From Sphagnum compactum (lineage: Eukaryota; Bryophyta; Sphagnopsida; Sphagnales): DNA of 64,000 nt. The stretch lies in the NCBI GenBank assembly GCA_965153455.1, contig OZ234493.1, forward strand, positions 3,534,001 to 3,598,000. Direction: 5' to 3'. Shown here one piece after another: positions 50,069 through 64,000 of the stretch. A program made the position numbers and the translations under genes. Under the pieces are notes generated by a model. It was not told the DNA's origin and made no database searches. It saw nothing but the letters and a program-made list of their open reading frames with translations. Numbering within the stretch: the stretch's first letter is position 1; each line of letters begins with the position of its first letter.

Positions 50069-50575
50069 GTGTGGCCTGTGCCGTTGGCCCAAGTGCGAAC
50101 CCATTACAAAATAGGGAGACTCAACGTGTGAACATTGTTTTGCAATGTATGTATCAATGTTTTGAAGAGCCAAATATGAAAGGAAATCATGCTTGAATTG
50201 AATAGTAAGCCTTTGAGTGTTACCACGTTCTCAACTGATTTTTCCGTCCAAAACCTGGTCTTTTGGAATTTATTTGAGTTTTTCAGAGGCAGAAATCACT
50301 TTAAAATCAATATCTCCCACATTCTGAATGCAACTCTTACCAAATAAATTTCATTAAATCCTGCTCATAAGATCTTTCCAACAACACCAAAGGCACATTC
50401 CGATTCCTCCAAAATTTTCAGCTATGACTTAATTTAATTTTCAGTGAAGAGATCATTCAATATTCAAGAACTTTTGCACCGCAAGTCCAAACGTCATGGA
50501 ACCAAGCCCATGCACCCGTCCTCATTTCAGAGCTTTCCAAAGACACCAAGAACAAAATCTGAAGCATCCCTGATG
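50065..50575 (-). repeat. Dispersed repeat family 3, longest copy
   Basis: On the minus strand it runs from tctttggaaagctctgaaat through catggcgtttgg-like, agttcttgaatatt, ctgaaaattaaattaa, gtgcctttggtgttgttgga and ttggacggaaaaatcagttg, to cttgggccaacggcacaggc at the end. The same blocks occur in order at 57,930-58,320 on the plus strand. The internal part around 50,100-50,215 is absent there but present at 5,590-5,690. No protein is encoded, so this is a non-autonomous element. Confidence 0.8.
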
Positions 50576-51279
50576 ACAAGTTAAATAAATTCTGCATAAC
50601 ATAGATGTATATGACAAGAAGTTGCGAATGTAGTTGCAAATGGACTGTTTGCAAATGACAATTTTTCTTCTAGTGGCAACATCAGAGAACCCAAAAAAGA
50701 TCATTAGTCCTAATAGATTAAATAATTTTAATAGACTATTATACTTTCTGAGATCCTAGTTTATTAATACTTGGATTCAACCTATAGGAACATCTGCTAG
50801 CTAGTAGAAATGCTTTCTTTTGGCCAATTAATCAAATAGTTTGCATGAAACAATAGCCAATAGTTACATTCCCCAAATACTGATGGTGACTATGAACTTT
50901 ATTTAGACAGAAGATGAATTCTCCATTGCCATTTCTCATCTGTTGTTCACCCCATTTAGCTGCTTACTAATGCATTTGCATGTTCAGCTGGGATCCACAA
51001 ACATCACCAACAAGAACATTTGTGGACAAAGTTACATGCAGGCTGCCTCTTCCCCATGAATCTCAGACCATTATCCAGTGGCTGCAACGAGCTGCTTGTC
51101 TCTTATGTTTTTTAAAAAAAGGCGGGGAGAAAATTCTTGACTGCTGACATCCACACTATTGAATTGCCCATTGACAATGAAAATAACAACTACGGTTCTT
51201 CCGCAACTTCAAAATCAGATTCTCATTCTGGTCAATCTTCCACCATGAGAACCTCTTTACTCCGGACAGATTTTCTTTT

Positions 51280-55032
<3,753 letters not shown>

Positions 55033-55136
55033 GCCCCGCCCCGAATTGCGACAGGAGAGAAACCTTCTTCAGTACCCCAGGTGATTACTAGGCCTCGCAC
55101 AAAAGAGCCGTAAGAACACGACGAGCTTCAGCTTCG

Positions 55137-55191
55137 ATGACAGAAGCCATGGACCTTATTCCTCCTCGAGAGCACGAAGAGGACCACGACG
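55137..55191 (+). CDS. Possible first coding exon of a divergent gene
   Basis: An ATG at 55,137 opens 18 codons rich in acidic residues (MTEAMDLIPPREHEEDHD), ending at a strong donor-like g|gtgagc at 55,191/55,192. The ATG is 105 bases from the lyase start on the opposite strand, a head-to-head arrangement often seen with bidirectional promoters. No downstream exon was recognised in the remaining 8.8 kb, so the gene would have a long intron, be truncated, or be only apparent. Coding status is unproven. Confidence 0.25.
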
Positions 55192-55198
55192 GTGAGCA

Positions 55199-55221
55199 AG
55201 GTTTAGGGTTTAGGGCTTGGG
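55199..55221. promoter_or_regulatory. Double telo-box upstream of the adenylosuccinate lyase gene
   Basis: The plus strand carries aggtttagggtttagggctt, that is AAACCCTAAACC on the lyase strand, about 170-190 bases upstream of its ATG. Telo-boxes are established elements of plant housekeeping promoters, bound by telomere-repeat-binding factors and Pur-alpha. With the second telo-box in intron 1 this suggests growth-linked expression, by inference. Confidence 0.5.
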
Positions 55222-55261
55222 AGTGGTCTTCGAGAGAGTTTTTCGCGAGCACCGAGACGCA

Positions 55262-55340
55262 GGTCCTGAGTTCGAATCCCTGAGTCGGCGGGGGTTGGGA
55301 GAGACACAAGGGAGGGAGGGAGGGAGGGAGGAAGGGTGGG
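55262..55340 (+). repeat. Isolated B-box-like word next to a GGGA simple repeat
   Basis: gagttcgaatccctg (about 55,268-55,282) matches a tRNA B box and is followed at 55,310-55,330 by a gggagggaggga run. No good A box is found at the right distance upstream (the best is ttgggagtggt at about 55,219), and no tRNA cloverleaf can be drawn by eye. It may be a degraded tRNA-derived SINE. Confidence 0.3.
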
Positions 55341-57929
55341 CTACCTACACAAATTAGGGCCCACTTTAAAACAAAGGTAGCACTTAGGCAAGTCACTACC
55401 CTTATCCCTTAACTTGGGAAATATTTTTTTATAGCCCATTAGGTAGGCTTTATGTAGCTTCTTCCTAAGGAGCATTTAGGTATCCCTTAATCTAGGTATA
55501 GGCCTTTTGATCGTCCCTAGATAGCCCTTTAAGTAAGTACCCTGTGTTGTGCATGTAAGTGTCAATAGTTGTATATATGGGCTGATTCACACTTACATGT
55601 CCAAACTTTTTACACTTACAGTGTCATGAATGTTTTGCATTTAAATTTTGGTGTTTGTGTTTCACATTTGATTTTCACAAAGTTAATGTTATCTAACATT
55701 ATTTGAAAAAATAGTTAATAGATTAAATTCAAGGAATCATGGCTATTATTCGTATAATAAAATTCATTTTCTTGTTTTACATTGCACTAATTTATCACAT
55801 ATTTACAATCAACATTTTTTAAAAACCCAAGTAATTTGATAATGATCAAGTTTTTAACATGGTTCACATACTTAGCCCAATCATGGGTCCATTCACGATT
55901 GGGGTACCAAAAAAAAGGAAAAAGGACTCTAGGACTTTTGTGGGGTTACTTTTGCTAAATACCATTTATTTGAAATAAATTTAAATGAAAAAAAATAATT
56001 AATCCAATTAAAAATAATTCATGTGACAATGGTGAGTTTTCACAATCATACATAATTGTGTATGAATATTTTGGTTTATAGCTAGAAACACAGAAAATCT
56101 CAAAAAATCTCAAAATGAGTTTTAATGGATAACCAAACATGTTTTTTGACAAGATTATTTCCTACATTGTGTGACCTGCACCTGAAGCTAGACATTTTGA
56201 ACCTATTAAACATTTTTTTTTTTGGTCAAATGGTTAAAAAAACGAACCATTTGCCTTGTAGCCCTTTTCTTCAAAATTTCAAGACTTTGACAATTTTATG
56301 TGATTTGTTTTTTCATCAAGTTCATCCAATGAGCATGTATTTTCATAGAAAGGGGGCATGTTTTTGTTTTACAAAAAGTTTGAAATCAATTGTATGACTT
56401 TATGCATTCCTTTTTATTCTTCAAAAAAAAAAAAAAAGTTTAAACATTGATATAGTGAGTTTAGACACTTGATATAGTTAGTTTATAGGATTTAAAATGA
56501 CATTTACATAGTATCCAATTTATTTTTAAATATTTTTATTAATTTAACAAGACATCATTTTATCTATTGGCATATAACAATCCACTACAACTATAATAAT
56601 GTAAGATAAACAAAAATCCAACATTGTCCTTTGCAATTTTTAAAAACTTAAACGTTCTTTTTTGGTACCCCAATCATAAATGGACCTTCATATGAAATCA
56701 TAATGTTTAGTAGATAAGTTACAAATTTTAGGAAGATTAAAAATCATTTCAATTTATTTTGGAGTATATTTGCATTTTTTATGTAAATCATTACATACAT
56801 TTTTTGGCACAAATATATTTTAACATCACATCATATGAAATAATAAAATATAATTTCCTTAGCATTTTTTTTTGGTGTGTTTTAGTTTACCATAATATGC
56901 AAAATAATTGTGAAAATCATTTTTGATAATGAAGTTGAAATGTGGGCATTGCTAAAAAAGAATACAATGTGATAACATTATTGGCCCCCTTAGAGTGTGC
57001 TATCAATTTTCTATTTCAACTAGTTCATTTTGCTATTGTGTTTTACATATGGAAAAAAAGGAAACCCATGAATGATGATGAATATGAAATTGTTAAAAGG
57101 AAAATCATATAATTATTGCATAATTAATTACTTTAAAATGTAATTACATAACTTTTAGGTTCCACCTCCATTATTTTAGGAGGTGATGTTAATTAGATTA
57201 AGAACTAAGTTAAAAAAACTCTAAAACAAGATTAAGGGGATAATATTTTGAAGAGCTACCATATTTACAAAGTTGCCACATTTCTAACCAATGTTCTAAA
57301 AAGAATTACATGGTTCAATTAGTTATCATATAATAGAATTGATATGATAATAACTTAGTATCCACATTCAAAAAACATTCATAATTTAAAAGTTATGGAG
57401 GTTGAATTTTGTTAAAATTTAAAGTATATTTCAAAATTTTAGAGTTTCAAAAGTTCGTTACCACATATAAATTGGGTGTAATGTACATGACACATAAAAC
57501 AAAGTTAAAATTTATAAAATAAAAAACTAAAATTTACAATAACTAACATATTTTGGTATGATATGAAATTATCATAATGTTTTAAGGCAAAATGAAAAAT
57601 ATAGCATAATTTTCACACTAAATGAAAAATTCACATTTATTCAATAATGATTAAATAAGAATCATGTGATATATTTGGGGGAAATATATGTATTTTAAAG
57701 AATGAGTTGCAAAATATTTCATTCAAATAAAAAATTTATATGAAAAAAAAGATTGAAAAAGGACTCACACTCCTTTTGTAAAGTAACATTGTTGGCTCCT
57801 ATTAGCATGTTTTTGACCCATTTACAAGGTTGTTGTTTCTATTTCTTCAATTATTTTGTTCCCCTAATAAACATTTATCTATGAAACAAAGTAATTTGTT
57901 TGTTTTGTTTTGTACTAATGAGATCCATT

Positions 57930-58320
57930 GAACTGGGATGTTTCAAATCATATTCTTGGTTTCTTTGGAAAGCTCTCAAAAGGAAGGGGTGCATCAGCTT
58001 GGAATCATGGCGTTTGGACTTGTAGTGTAGAAGTTCTTGAATATTACATGATTTTTTAACTGAAAATTAAATTAAATTATAGCTAAAAATTTGGAAGACT
58101 TGGAATGTGCCTTTGGTGTTGTTGGAAAGATCTTGATGATCAAGATTTAATGGAATTTATTTGGTAAGATTTGGATTCAAAATGTGGATGATATTGATTT
58201 TCAAATGATTTCTACCATTGAAAATTCAAATAAATTCCAAAAAACTAGGTTTTGGAAGAAAAAATCAGTTGAAGACATGGTAACATTTGGGCCAACGACA
58301 TAGGCCACATTAGTTGGTGT
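57930..58320 (+). repeat. Dispersed repeat family 3, internally deleted copy
   Basis: It matches the reverse complement of 50,065-50,575: tttctttggaaagctct, ggtgcatcagcttgg, gtttggacttg, agttcttgaatatt, gtgcctttggtgttgttgga, atggaatttatttgg, aaaaatcagttgaagac and tttgggccaacgacat. Compared with that copy it lacks about 100 bases between gtaaca and tttgggcc. Confidence 0.8.
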
Positions 58321-60379
58321 GATATCACGAGTTGGACCATGGTTGAAATCTTGCACAACATTGTAATTTTTTCATTGAAACTAAACATGTTGCCATGTTT
58401 CATGATGAAGTCATTAGTGTTGATAACTTGAACTAAATATCTTACATGTTAATGTGATCCAAGAGTGGATGCACCAATTCTTATTATGGTAGTTTTTCAA
58501 ATAATGGTAGAAAGTTTGAATGTAACCAATTTAACAAAAGTATTCATCTACAATGTAATGGTTGCAATAAAGTTGAAAAAAGAGGCCATGTGTTTTAAAT
58601 TTCTACATCTTAAAGTTGTTCAAGTGATTTTAAATTTAAGTTGCCAAAATTGGAGCGACCTTGCAAATCCTTGATCACTATGTGCTTATGTATTCAAGAA
58701 ATTTAGCGCATGGCTCATCATATTAATATTGGAGTTTATGTTTTGTTCAAGTTAAACATAGGTTGGAAAGCTTGTTCCAAACTCTATACATGTTTATTTT
58801 TATAAAATCCCAAAAGTTTAAAATTTTTAAAACTTGTTAAGATCATGGAAACTAATGAAAATAAGTGGTTGAATTGTTTTGAAAACAAGATGGACATTTT
58901 TATTAATTAGTGCTTACCAAAAGAGAAATTGTTGAATATTACGCTTTAGTTGTCAAAATGGCATTTGATTTTACTTATAACTTCACTACAAACATTAACT
59001 TGGATTTGGTGTATAACATTGAAGTATTTTATAGGTTTGCTTCCTTGTTGCCAAGGCCAAAAATTATGAATACCCTCATGAAGTTGTCCCAAGCCCAAAG
59101 ACATGTTTGTTATTGATTTTGTGGCATCAACCACTCAAATTTGTCAAACATTTTATACATTTGCATTATGTTGACCCCCATAACACATTCAAGTTTGATT
59201 TGTTTCATTCCTTCAAGTGTTTGAATGATGACAACCATGAACTCTTGTTCCTAGATTGGATAATAAATCCCAACATAGGTTTTGATCATATTGTCTTTCG
59301 TGCAAATTATGAATAACACATTTGGGCATGACACTGTAATTAATTAACATGGGTTGTGTGCTAGACATGATTAGGGAAGTCCACATTGATACTTTCTAAA
59401 TTGTAAGGAATCATGTCAAAAAAGGCAATTGAAACTTTGATTGTAGAAGTACACTATCATATTCCTTCACATGGGTTGATGGAAGCACTAGGGGTTGTCT
59501 TGATGTATTACTTGCATGAATCTTTCAAATGACACATCAATATTATCATTGGGTAATTATAATGTTATTTGAAAAGGATTGGGTCTGTTTAAATCTAGGT
59601 GTTAAAAGTTTTGTTTTCTATTGAATTGGATCTTCAAATGTCACTTTTCAAATGACAATCAAGAATAATGTATATTTTTTCATGCCTCCTCAATAGGTGC
59701 ATGGCTTGATCTAGCTTTAAACATTTGTTTTTTTCCCTAGCAATTGTGCACAAGTTGTTTGAATACTTTCCACTAGCAAAAATAACATGGTACACATGTT
59801 GGTTCTATGGAAAATGATAAATGTTTTAATAATATAAACTACATCAAATCCAAGCTCTAGAATTTATTAATAACTTATATTTATTGCCCTTTGAATTATT
59901 AAGATGTATATTCAACAATTTTACACATTGGAAGAATTTTTTCACCTATAAATAATTACTATGTGGAAGGATATGAGTATGGTTTTTATTTTAAATCTTT
60001 ATTTGGTTCATGATAAAATTGAATTTCAATTTTATCACCTTTTCTATTCACATTACTACAAATATTGGTTTTTCAAAATGTCCAAATTAACTAACCCATC
60101 TTAATTAGTGGGCATGTACATTTTATTAAAGGCATGAAAGTTGTGTAACGTGTATTTTTTGACTATTGAACTTGATTAAAATGCCTTGTCAACTTGAACA
60201 TTTAGTCAAGTTGAACAAAATATTCACCACCTTGGTCGAATTGGCCAATGAGTTATAGTCAAATGGGACATTTAATGAAGTTGGATAAAACAAAATGACA
60301 TGCTCGTTCAAGATTGCCAATCAAATCAAACAAACTATGTTAGTTAATAGGTCAAATTAGTTACTACCTAGACTTGGTA

Positions 60380-60690
60380 AATAACTTAAGTTTCCCTACA
60401 TACTTACCTTTTAGTTCCTACCTACCCACTTCCTTACCTATTTTTCTCCTATCTCCCTTTGATAGTGTAGTCCATTAACAAAGATTTGGTTTATCATTGT
60501 GGAAGTTAGGGATTGAATCTTTTATACTTGTAACCTATGCACAGATGTTTATGAGGTTAGCATAGGTAGATTAAATTGAGCTAATTAAGTAGGTTAAGCT
60601 AGGCTACCACCTATTTATTTACTTGCCTTTTTATGACCTACCTAGACTTATTTACTAACTACCTACCTACAATTTATTTACCTACCTAAA
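60380..60690. repeat. CCTA-rich stretch (TACCTACC words)
   Basis: Many copies of tacctacc, acctaccta and ttacctac occur without a fixed period. Similar words, in either orientation, are seen at 29,180-29,235 and 63,170-63,570, suggesting a shared simple-sequence origin. Confidence 0.55.
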
Positions 60691-61114
60691 AATAAAGTAA
60701 TGAAATGATTTTAATTTAAGTAGAAATTCATTTAATTAAATGGTCCATTATCCACTAATCGAAATAATCAATGGATAGTTCCAAATTGACTTGTCCAAAT
60801 TGACAAGATGAACCTTTTTACGCTTTTCCAAATATTACGTGCACCAATATGTGTTTTTGTTCATTTTATATTTTAATAAAATTTGAATGAACATGAACAG
60901 ATTTACCAGGGCAAAAATTACCAACCCTTTAATGAATAAAGACTAATTGTAAGGACCAAGTGAATTCTTTAATAGCTAATCAAATGAATTAATGGTTAAT
61001 TCATTAATCTAACCTCCTAATTTATAATTAGGCCAAGTTATGAACTTTGAGTAGGGTAGACAATTAAAAACCTAGATTAATTTAGGCCACTTAACTCACC
61101 AACTTAAGGTGCAA

Positions 61115-61190
61115 GCATGAAGGTTTGAACCCTTCACTTTTGTTCACCAAAGAAATAAGTTTTAAACCACTAAATCACTGTTTAAATTAA
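61115..61190 (-). mobile_element. tRNA-derived SINE candidate
   Basis: On the minus strand an A-box-like tgatttagtggtt (61,165-61,177) is followed after 32 bases by a B-box-like gggttcaaacct (61,121-61,132). Order and spacing match the promoter of tRNA-derived SINEs and equal the spacing in the candidate at 36,523-36,579. The element may extend leftwards towards 61,070. No tail or target duplication is identified. Confidence 0.5.
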
Positions 61191-61229
61191 AAAAATGATT
61201 TATCATCACATGTATTATTCTCATTGTTT

Positions 61230-62570
61230 TTCTAAGTATGTGTAAACTACCATAGGTTAGATTCCTATGCTAGTCCTAAGATATTTTTAAGTTAGTGTAG
61301 GATATTATTAGTTATTTTTAGGCTGATGTAAATTACCATAAGTTATCATAATATACCATAAGCTAAAATTTTGGGATAATCCTCAGCCATTTAAGTTATT
61401 TACTTTAAACTGTTTTAGGTTGTTTTACCCTAGGACATTTTTGATTATTTGGCCTTTAGCTATTTTTTGTTATTGTATCGTAGACAATTATAAGTTATCC
61501 CACCTTAAATTATTTAAAATTATATTACCTTAGGTTAATTTCAACTATTTAAAGCTATCCCAAATTAAATTATCTTAGTTTATTTTACCTTAAATTATTT
61601 TTTATTATCCCAACTTATGTTATTATTGACTATTTTACTTTAAGTTAAATTTTTGACAATTTCACCTTATGTTATTATAACTATTCTACCTTAGGCTATT
61701 CTAAATTATTATTTACTATCCCATCCTATGTAATTATAGGTTATTCTACCTTAAGTTATTTTAAATTATTCTCGATTATCCCACCTTATGTTATTATAGA
61801 TTATTCTCCTTTAAGTTATTTTAAGTTATTTTCAATTATCCCACCCTATCCTATTGTAAGTTATCTAACTTTAAGTTATTATGGGTTATTTTCGACAATC
61901 CCACCTATTTTATTATAGGATATTTTACCTGAAGTTATTTTTGATTATTATAAGTTATTCCAGGTTATGTTATAATAGGTTATTTTCCCCTAGGATATTT
62001 GCAACTATTTAAGGTTATTTTAGGTGATTTTAAGGTAATTTAGGTAATTTTACTTTATGCTACTTTTGATTATTCTAGGTTATTCGACCTTAGACAATTT
62101 TAGGCCATTTGCAATTATTATAGGTTAATCCATTTTAAATTATTCTAGTTTATTTTATTGTAATATGTTTTTGGTTATTTTAAATTATTCCACCATAAGT
62201 TGTTTTATGTTATTATAAAATATTATTAATTATTTTACCATATGTTATTATAAGTTATGTAATGTGAAATTGTTTGGGCTATAACCCTAAGCTATAATCT
62301 AGAATAACCTATGGTATAGTTGAAGGTAAAATGATCTAAAATAGTGGAAAATAACTTAAAATAGAATAATTAAAATATTTTACAGTGAAATATCTAGAAT
62401 GATTGAAAATAAATTATAATGCTTGAAGGCGGAATAAATTATAAGTACTAAAAAAAGTTTAGTATTGATAACTTAAAATAACCTAACGAAAAAGTGTGAA
62501 ATATAATAATTAAAAATAATGTAAGATAAAATAACCTATAATAGCCTATGGTAATATAACCAAAAACATT
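61230..62570. repeat. Degenerate ~60-bp AT-rich array with a strand reversal
   Basis: From about 61,230 to 62,270 words such as accttaagttattttaaatt, ttatcccacctta and tgttattataggttatt recur; in 61,680-61,920 the period is close to 60 bases. From about 62,280 the same words appear in reverse complement (ataacttaaaata, aataacctat, aggtaaaatgatctaaaata). The whole is therefore a long imperfect inverted repeat of an array. Copies are heavily diverged. Confidence 0.75.
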
Positions 62571-63169
62571 TATATTAACAACAGTTTAAAAACCTATTTT
62601 TTTGAATTATAATGAATTATTTCAATTAATAGTGAATTATGTCAATTAGTGGTGAAACAAAATGATGACATAATGACCCTATAATGATATTTTTGTAGGC
62701 AAGGTGAAATGATTAAAGTGAGGTGAATTTATTTCATGTTTGAGTCCCATAATGATTTAAGGTATTGAATTACACCCCACAGTTGGATTATTGAAATTTG
62801 GGTTTTTCTAATGAAAATCTTTAGTCAAAATAAACTTGTTTTTATTTTAATAATGTCATGACAAACAAGTTCCATGGATCATGAGATCCCAACTTTAAAC
62901 CTTACTAATATTTAAGTTGAATGTTTGATTGCCATTTGTTTATTCACATGTTTTATGTATATTCTACCTAGGGGTGACCTTATGTGTTAACATTTTACAT
63001 TACACAATGTCAAAACGTGTCTTTCATAACTAGAACATTTCACAATTATGTTTTAATTTAGTTATGAAATCATATGTCCTTAATCATATATTCTTAGTCA
63101 TCTTTGCAACTACATTATGATTGCTTATGATTACATGACTATTAAGTAGATTTTTTAAATGCTTGGTTA

Positions 63170-63570
63170 ACATGTATCTTACATACTACCTACTTAATAA
63201 TATGTACATTAGATATGTATTAGTTTGATACCTACCTTAGATACCTATTTAGTAAGTATTTTGTTAGTTGCTATTAATTGAATAATAGGTACCTATTAAA
63301 TACAATATTTAATAGATACCTAGGTAAATATGTGGTACATACTACCTACTTGGTAAATACCTAATAGGTATTTAAATTTTTTTACTAATATTAATATTAG
63401 ATACCTACTAGTACCTATCCTAGATACATAATAATTAGATTGATATTTATTAATATGTATGTATCCCACTAGCTAGGTAGTAAGTGCCTACCTCACTAAA
63501 TACCTATCTATTAGTAAGTATCTATTTAATTACTAATTAATTATTATTTAAGTAAATATGTACCTTGTTA
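63170..63570. repeat. TACCTA/TAGGTA-rich stretch
   Basis: Many tacctac, gatacctac, taggta and taagtacc words occur on both strands with short palindromes such as aatacctaataggtatt (about 63,356-63,372). No regular period is clear. Confidence 0.6.
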
Positions 63571-63874
63571 CCTACCTCAAGCTCTAGAAATAATCTTTGA
63601 AATACAAAGGAAAACACTGAAAAATCAATGTTGAAAAAATAAGCTTTCCAACTTACAAAACACTAGTTTTTTTTTTTTTCTTTTGAGAACCCTCCTATTT
63701 TCAAACTTCATAACTTTCTTATTTCTTTTTCATTTTAAATGATTTAAAGTGCTTTAGCAGCGTCACCTGAAGTTTTACAAATCATCTTTGAACTCTAATT
63801 GCAACAGAGCAACATAATAAGAAATTTTTTAGGTGTTTAGAAATTGGCTTTGTAGTAGATACCCCAAGAAAAAA

Positions 63875-63901
63875 ACACACACACACACACACACACACAC
63901 A
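63875..63901. repeat. CA microsatellite
   Basis: A run of about 13 CA dinucleotides lies near the end of the window in non-coding sequence. Confidence 0.9.
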
Positions 63902-64000
63902 TTTTTGGGCGCTTCTAAAATTTACATTCGTCAGCAGAATGTTTTAATACCCACATTAAAAGGAAGTTAGGCTTCTAGAAACTTCCAGAACTCCCATTCT

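Larger units (their letters stand above)
49432..51279. other. Intergenic region between two convergent genes
   Basis: The two genes face each other with 1.85 kb between stop codons. The stretch contains the 3' UTRs, an 82-bp-period direct duplication (49,925-50,068) and a family 3 repeat (50,065-50,575). TTTATT at 50,898-50,903 reads AATAAA on the minus strand and is a candidate polyadenylation signal for the lyase gene, about 380 bases past its stop. No further gene is recognised. Confidence 0.55.
55440..64000. other. AT-rich intergenic desert
   Basis: No gene is supported. Reading frames are short and biased. Assignable parts are the family 3 repeat (57,930-58,320), a SINE candidate (61,115-61,190), the 60-bp AT-rich array (61,230-62,570), TAGGTA/TACCTA-rich stretches (60,380-60,690 and 63,170-63,570) and a CA microsatellite (63,875-63,901). 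The rest, notably 55,440-57,900 and 58,330-60,350, shows nothing I can name. Confidence 0.65.

Noticed and set aside
55262-55290. tRNA gene suggested by the B-box word gttcgaatccc
   Set aside because: No matching acceptor stem, anticodon arm or proper A box could be drawn. It is kept only as a possible SINE remnant.

Overview
This is nuclear DNA of a land plant. Three multi-exon genes with GT-AG introns lie in long AT-rich deserts full of degenerate repeats, and no prokaryotic or organellar gene order is seen. The protein families are typical of plants: a USP-like/protein kinase fusion, a trehalose-6-phosphate phosphatase, and an adenylosuccinate lyase with a probable organelle-targeting leader. 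GA microsatellites in leaders, TTTAGGG-type telo-boxes and a CACTA-type miniature transposon agree. The short introns and the 10-kb-scale repeat deserts would suit a fern or another seed-free plant with a large genome, but that placement is inference only.

Layout. 1-12,000: AT-rich desert with fragments of several dispersed repeat families. One repeat copy at 11.15-11.62 kb carries a 136-bp CACTA-like insertion. 12,000-18,400: (+) USP-like/kinase gene with a repeat-rich 5' leader and 11 coding exons (966 residues). Its exon 2 acceptor region is tandemly duplicated. 18,400-30,000: desert with low-complexity tracts at 27-29 kb and a 42-bp tandem array at 29.3-30.0 kb. 30,000-30,690: GC-richer island that looks like an orphan promoter and first exon. 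30,690-42,200: repeats, including a 1.06-kb inverted repeat, a 270-bp foldback, a tRNA-derived SINE candidate, a ~190-bp degenerate array and a young 77-bp tandem array. 42,240-49,431: (+) trehalose-6-phosphate phosphatase gene, G-rich leader then 11 coding exons (464 residues). 51,280-55,032: (-) adenylosuccinate lyase gene, 10 coding exons (558 residues), convergent with the phosphatase gene. A possible divergent first exon starts 105 bp upstream of its ATG. 55,200-64,000: desert with a second copy of a repeat seen at 50 kb, a second SINE candidate, a ~60-bp AT-rich array that reverses strand, and TAGGTA-rich sequence.

The three genes show no sign of acting in one pathway: one is in signalling, one in trehalose metabolism, one in purine synthesis. 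Exon limits were set by hand from splice consensus, codon phase and remembered family conservation. All phases close, but no alignment or transcript data were available. I found no convincing new system. The more unusual items are the duplicated splice-acceptor/exon block, the filled/empty site pair for the CACTA-like insertion, the long inverted repeats and the two orphan first exons.
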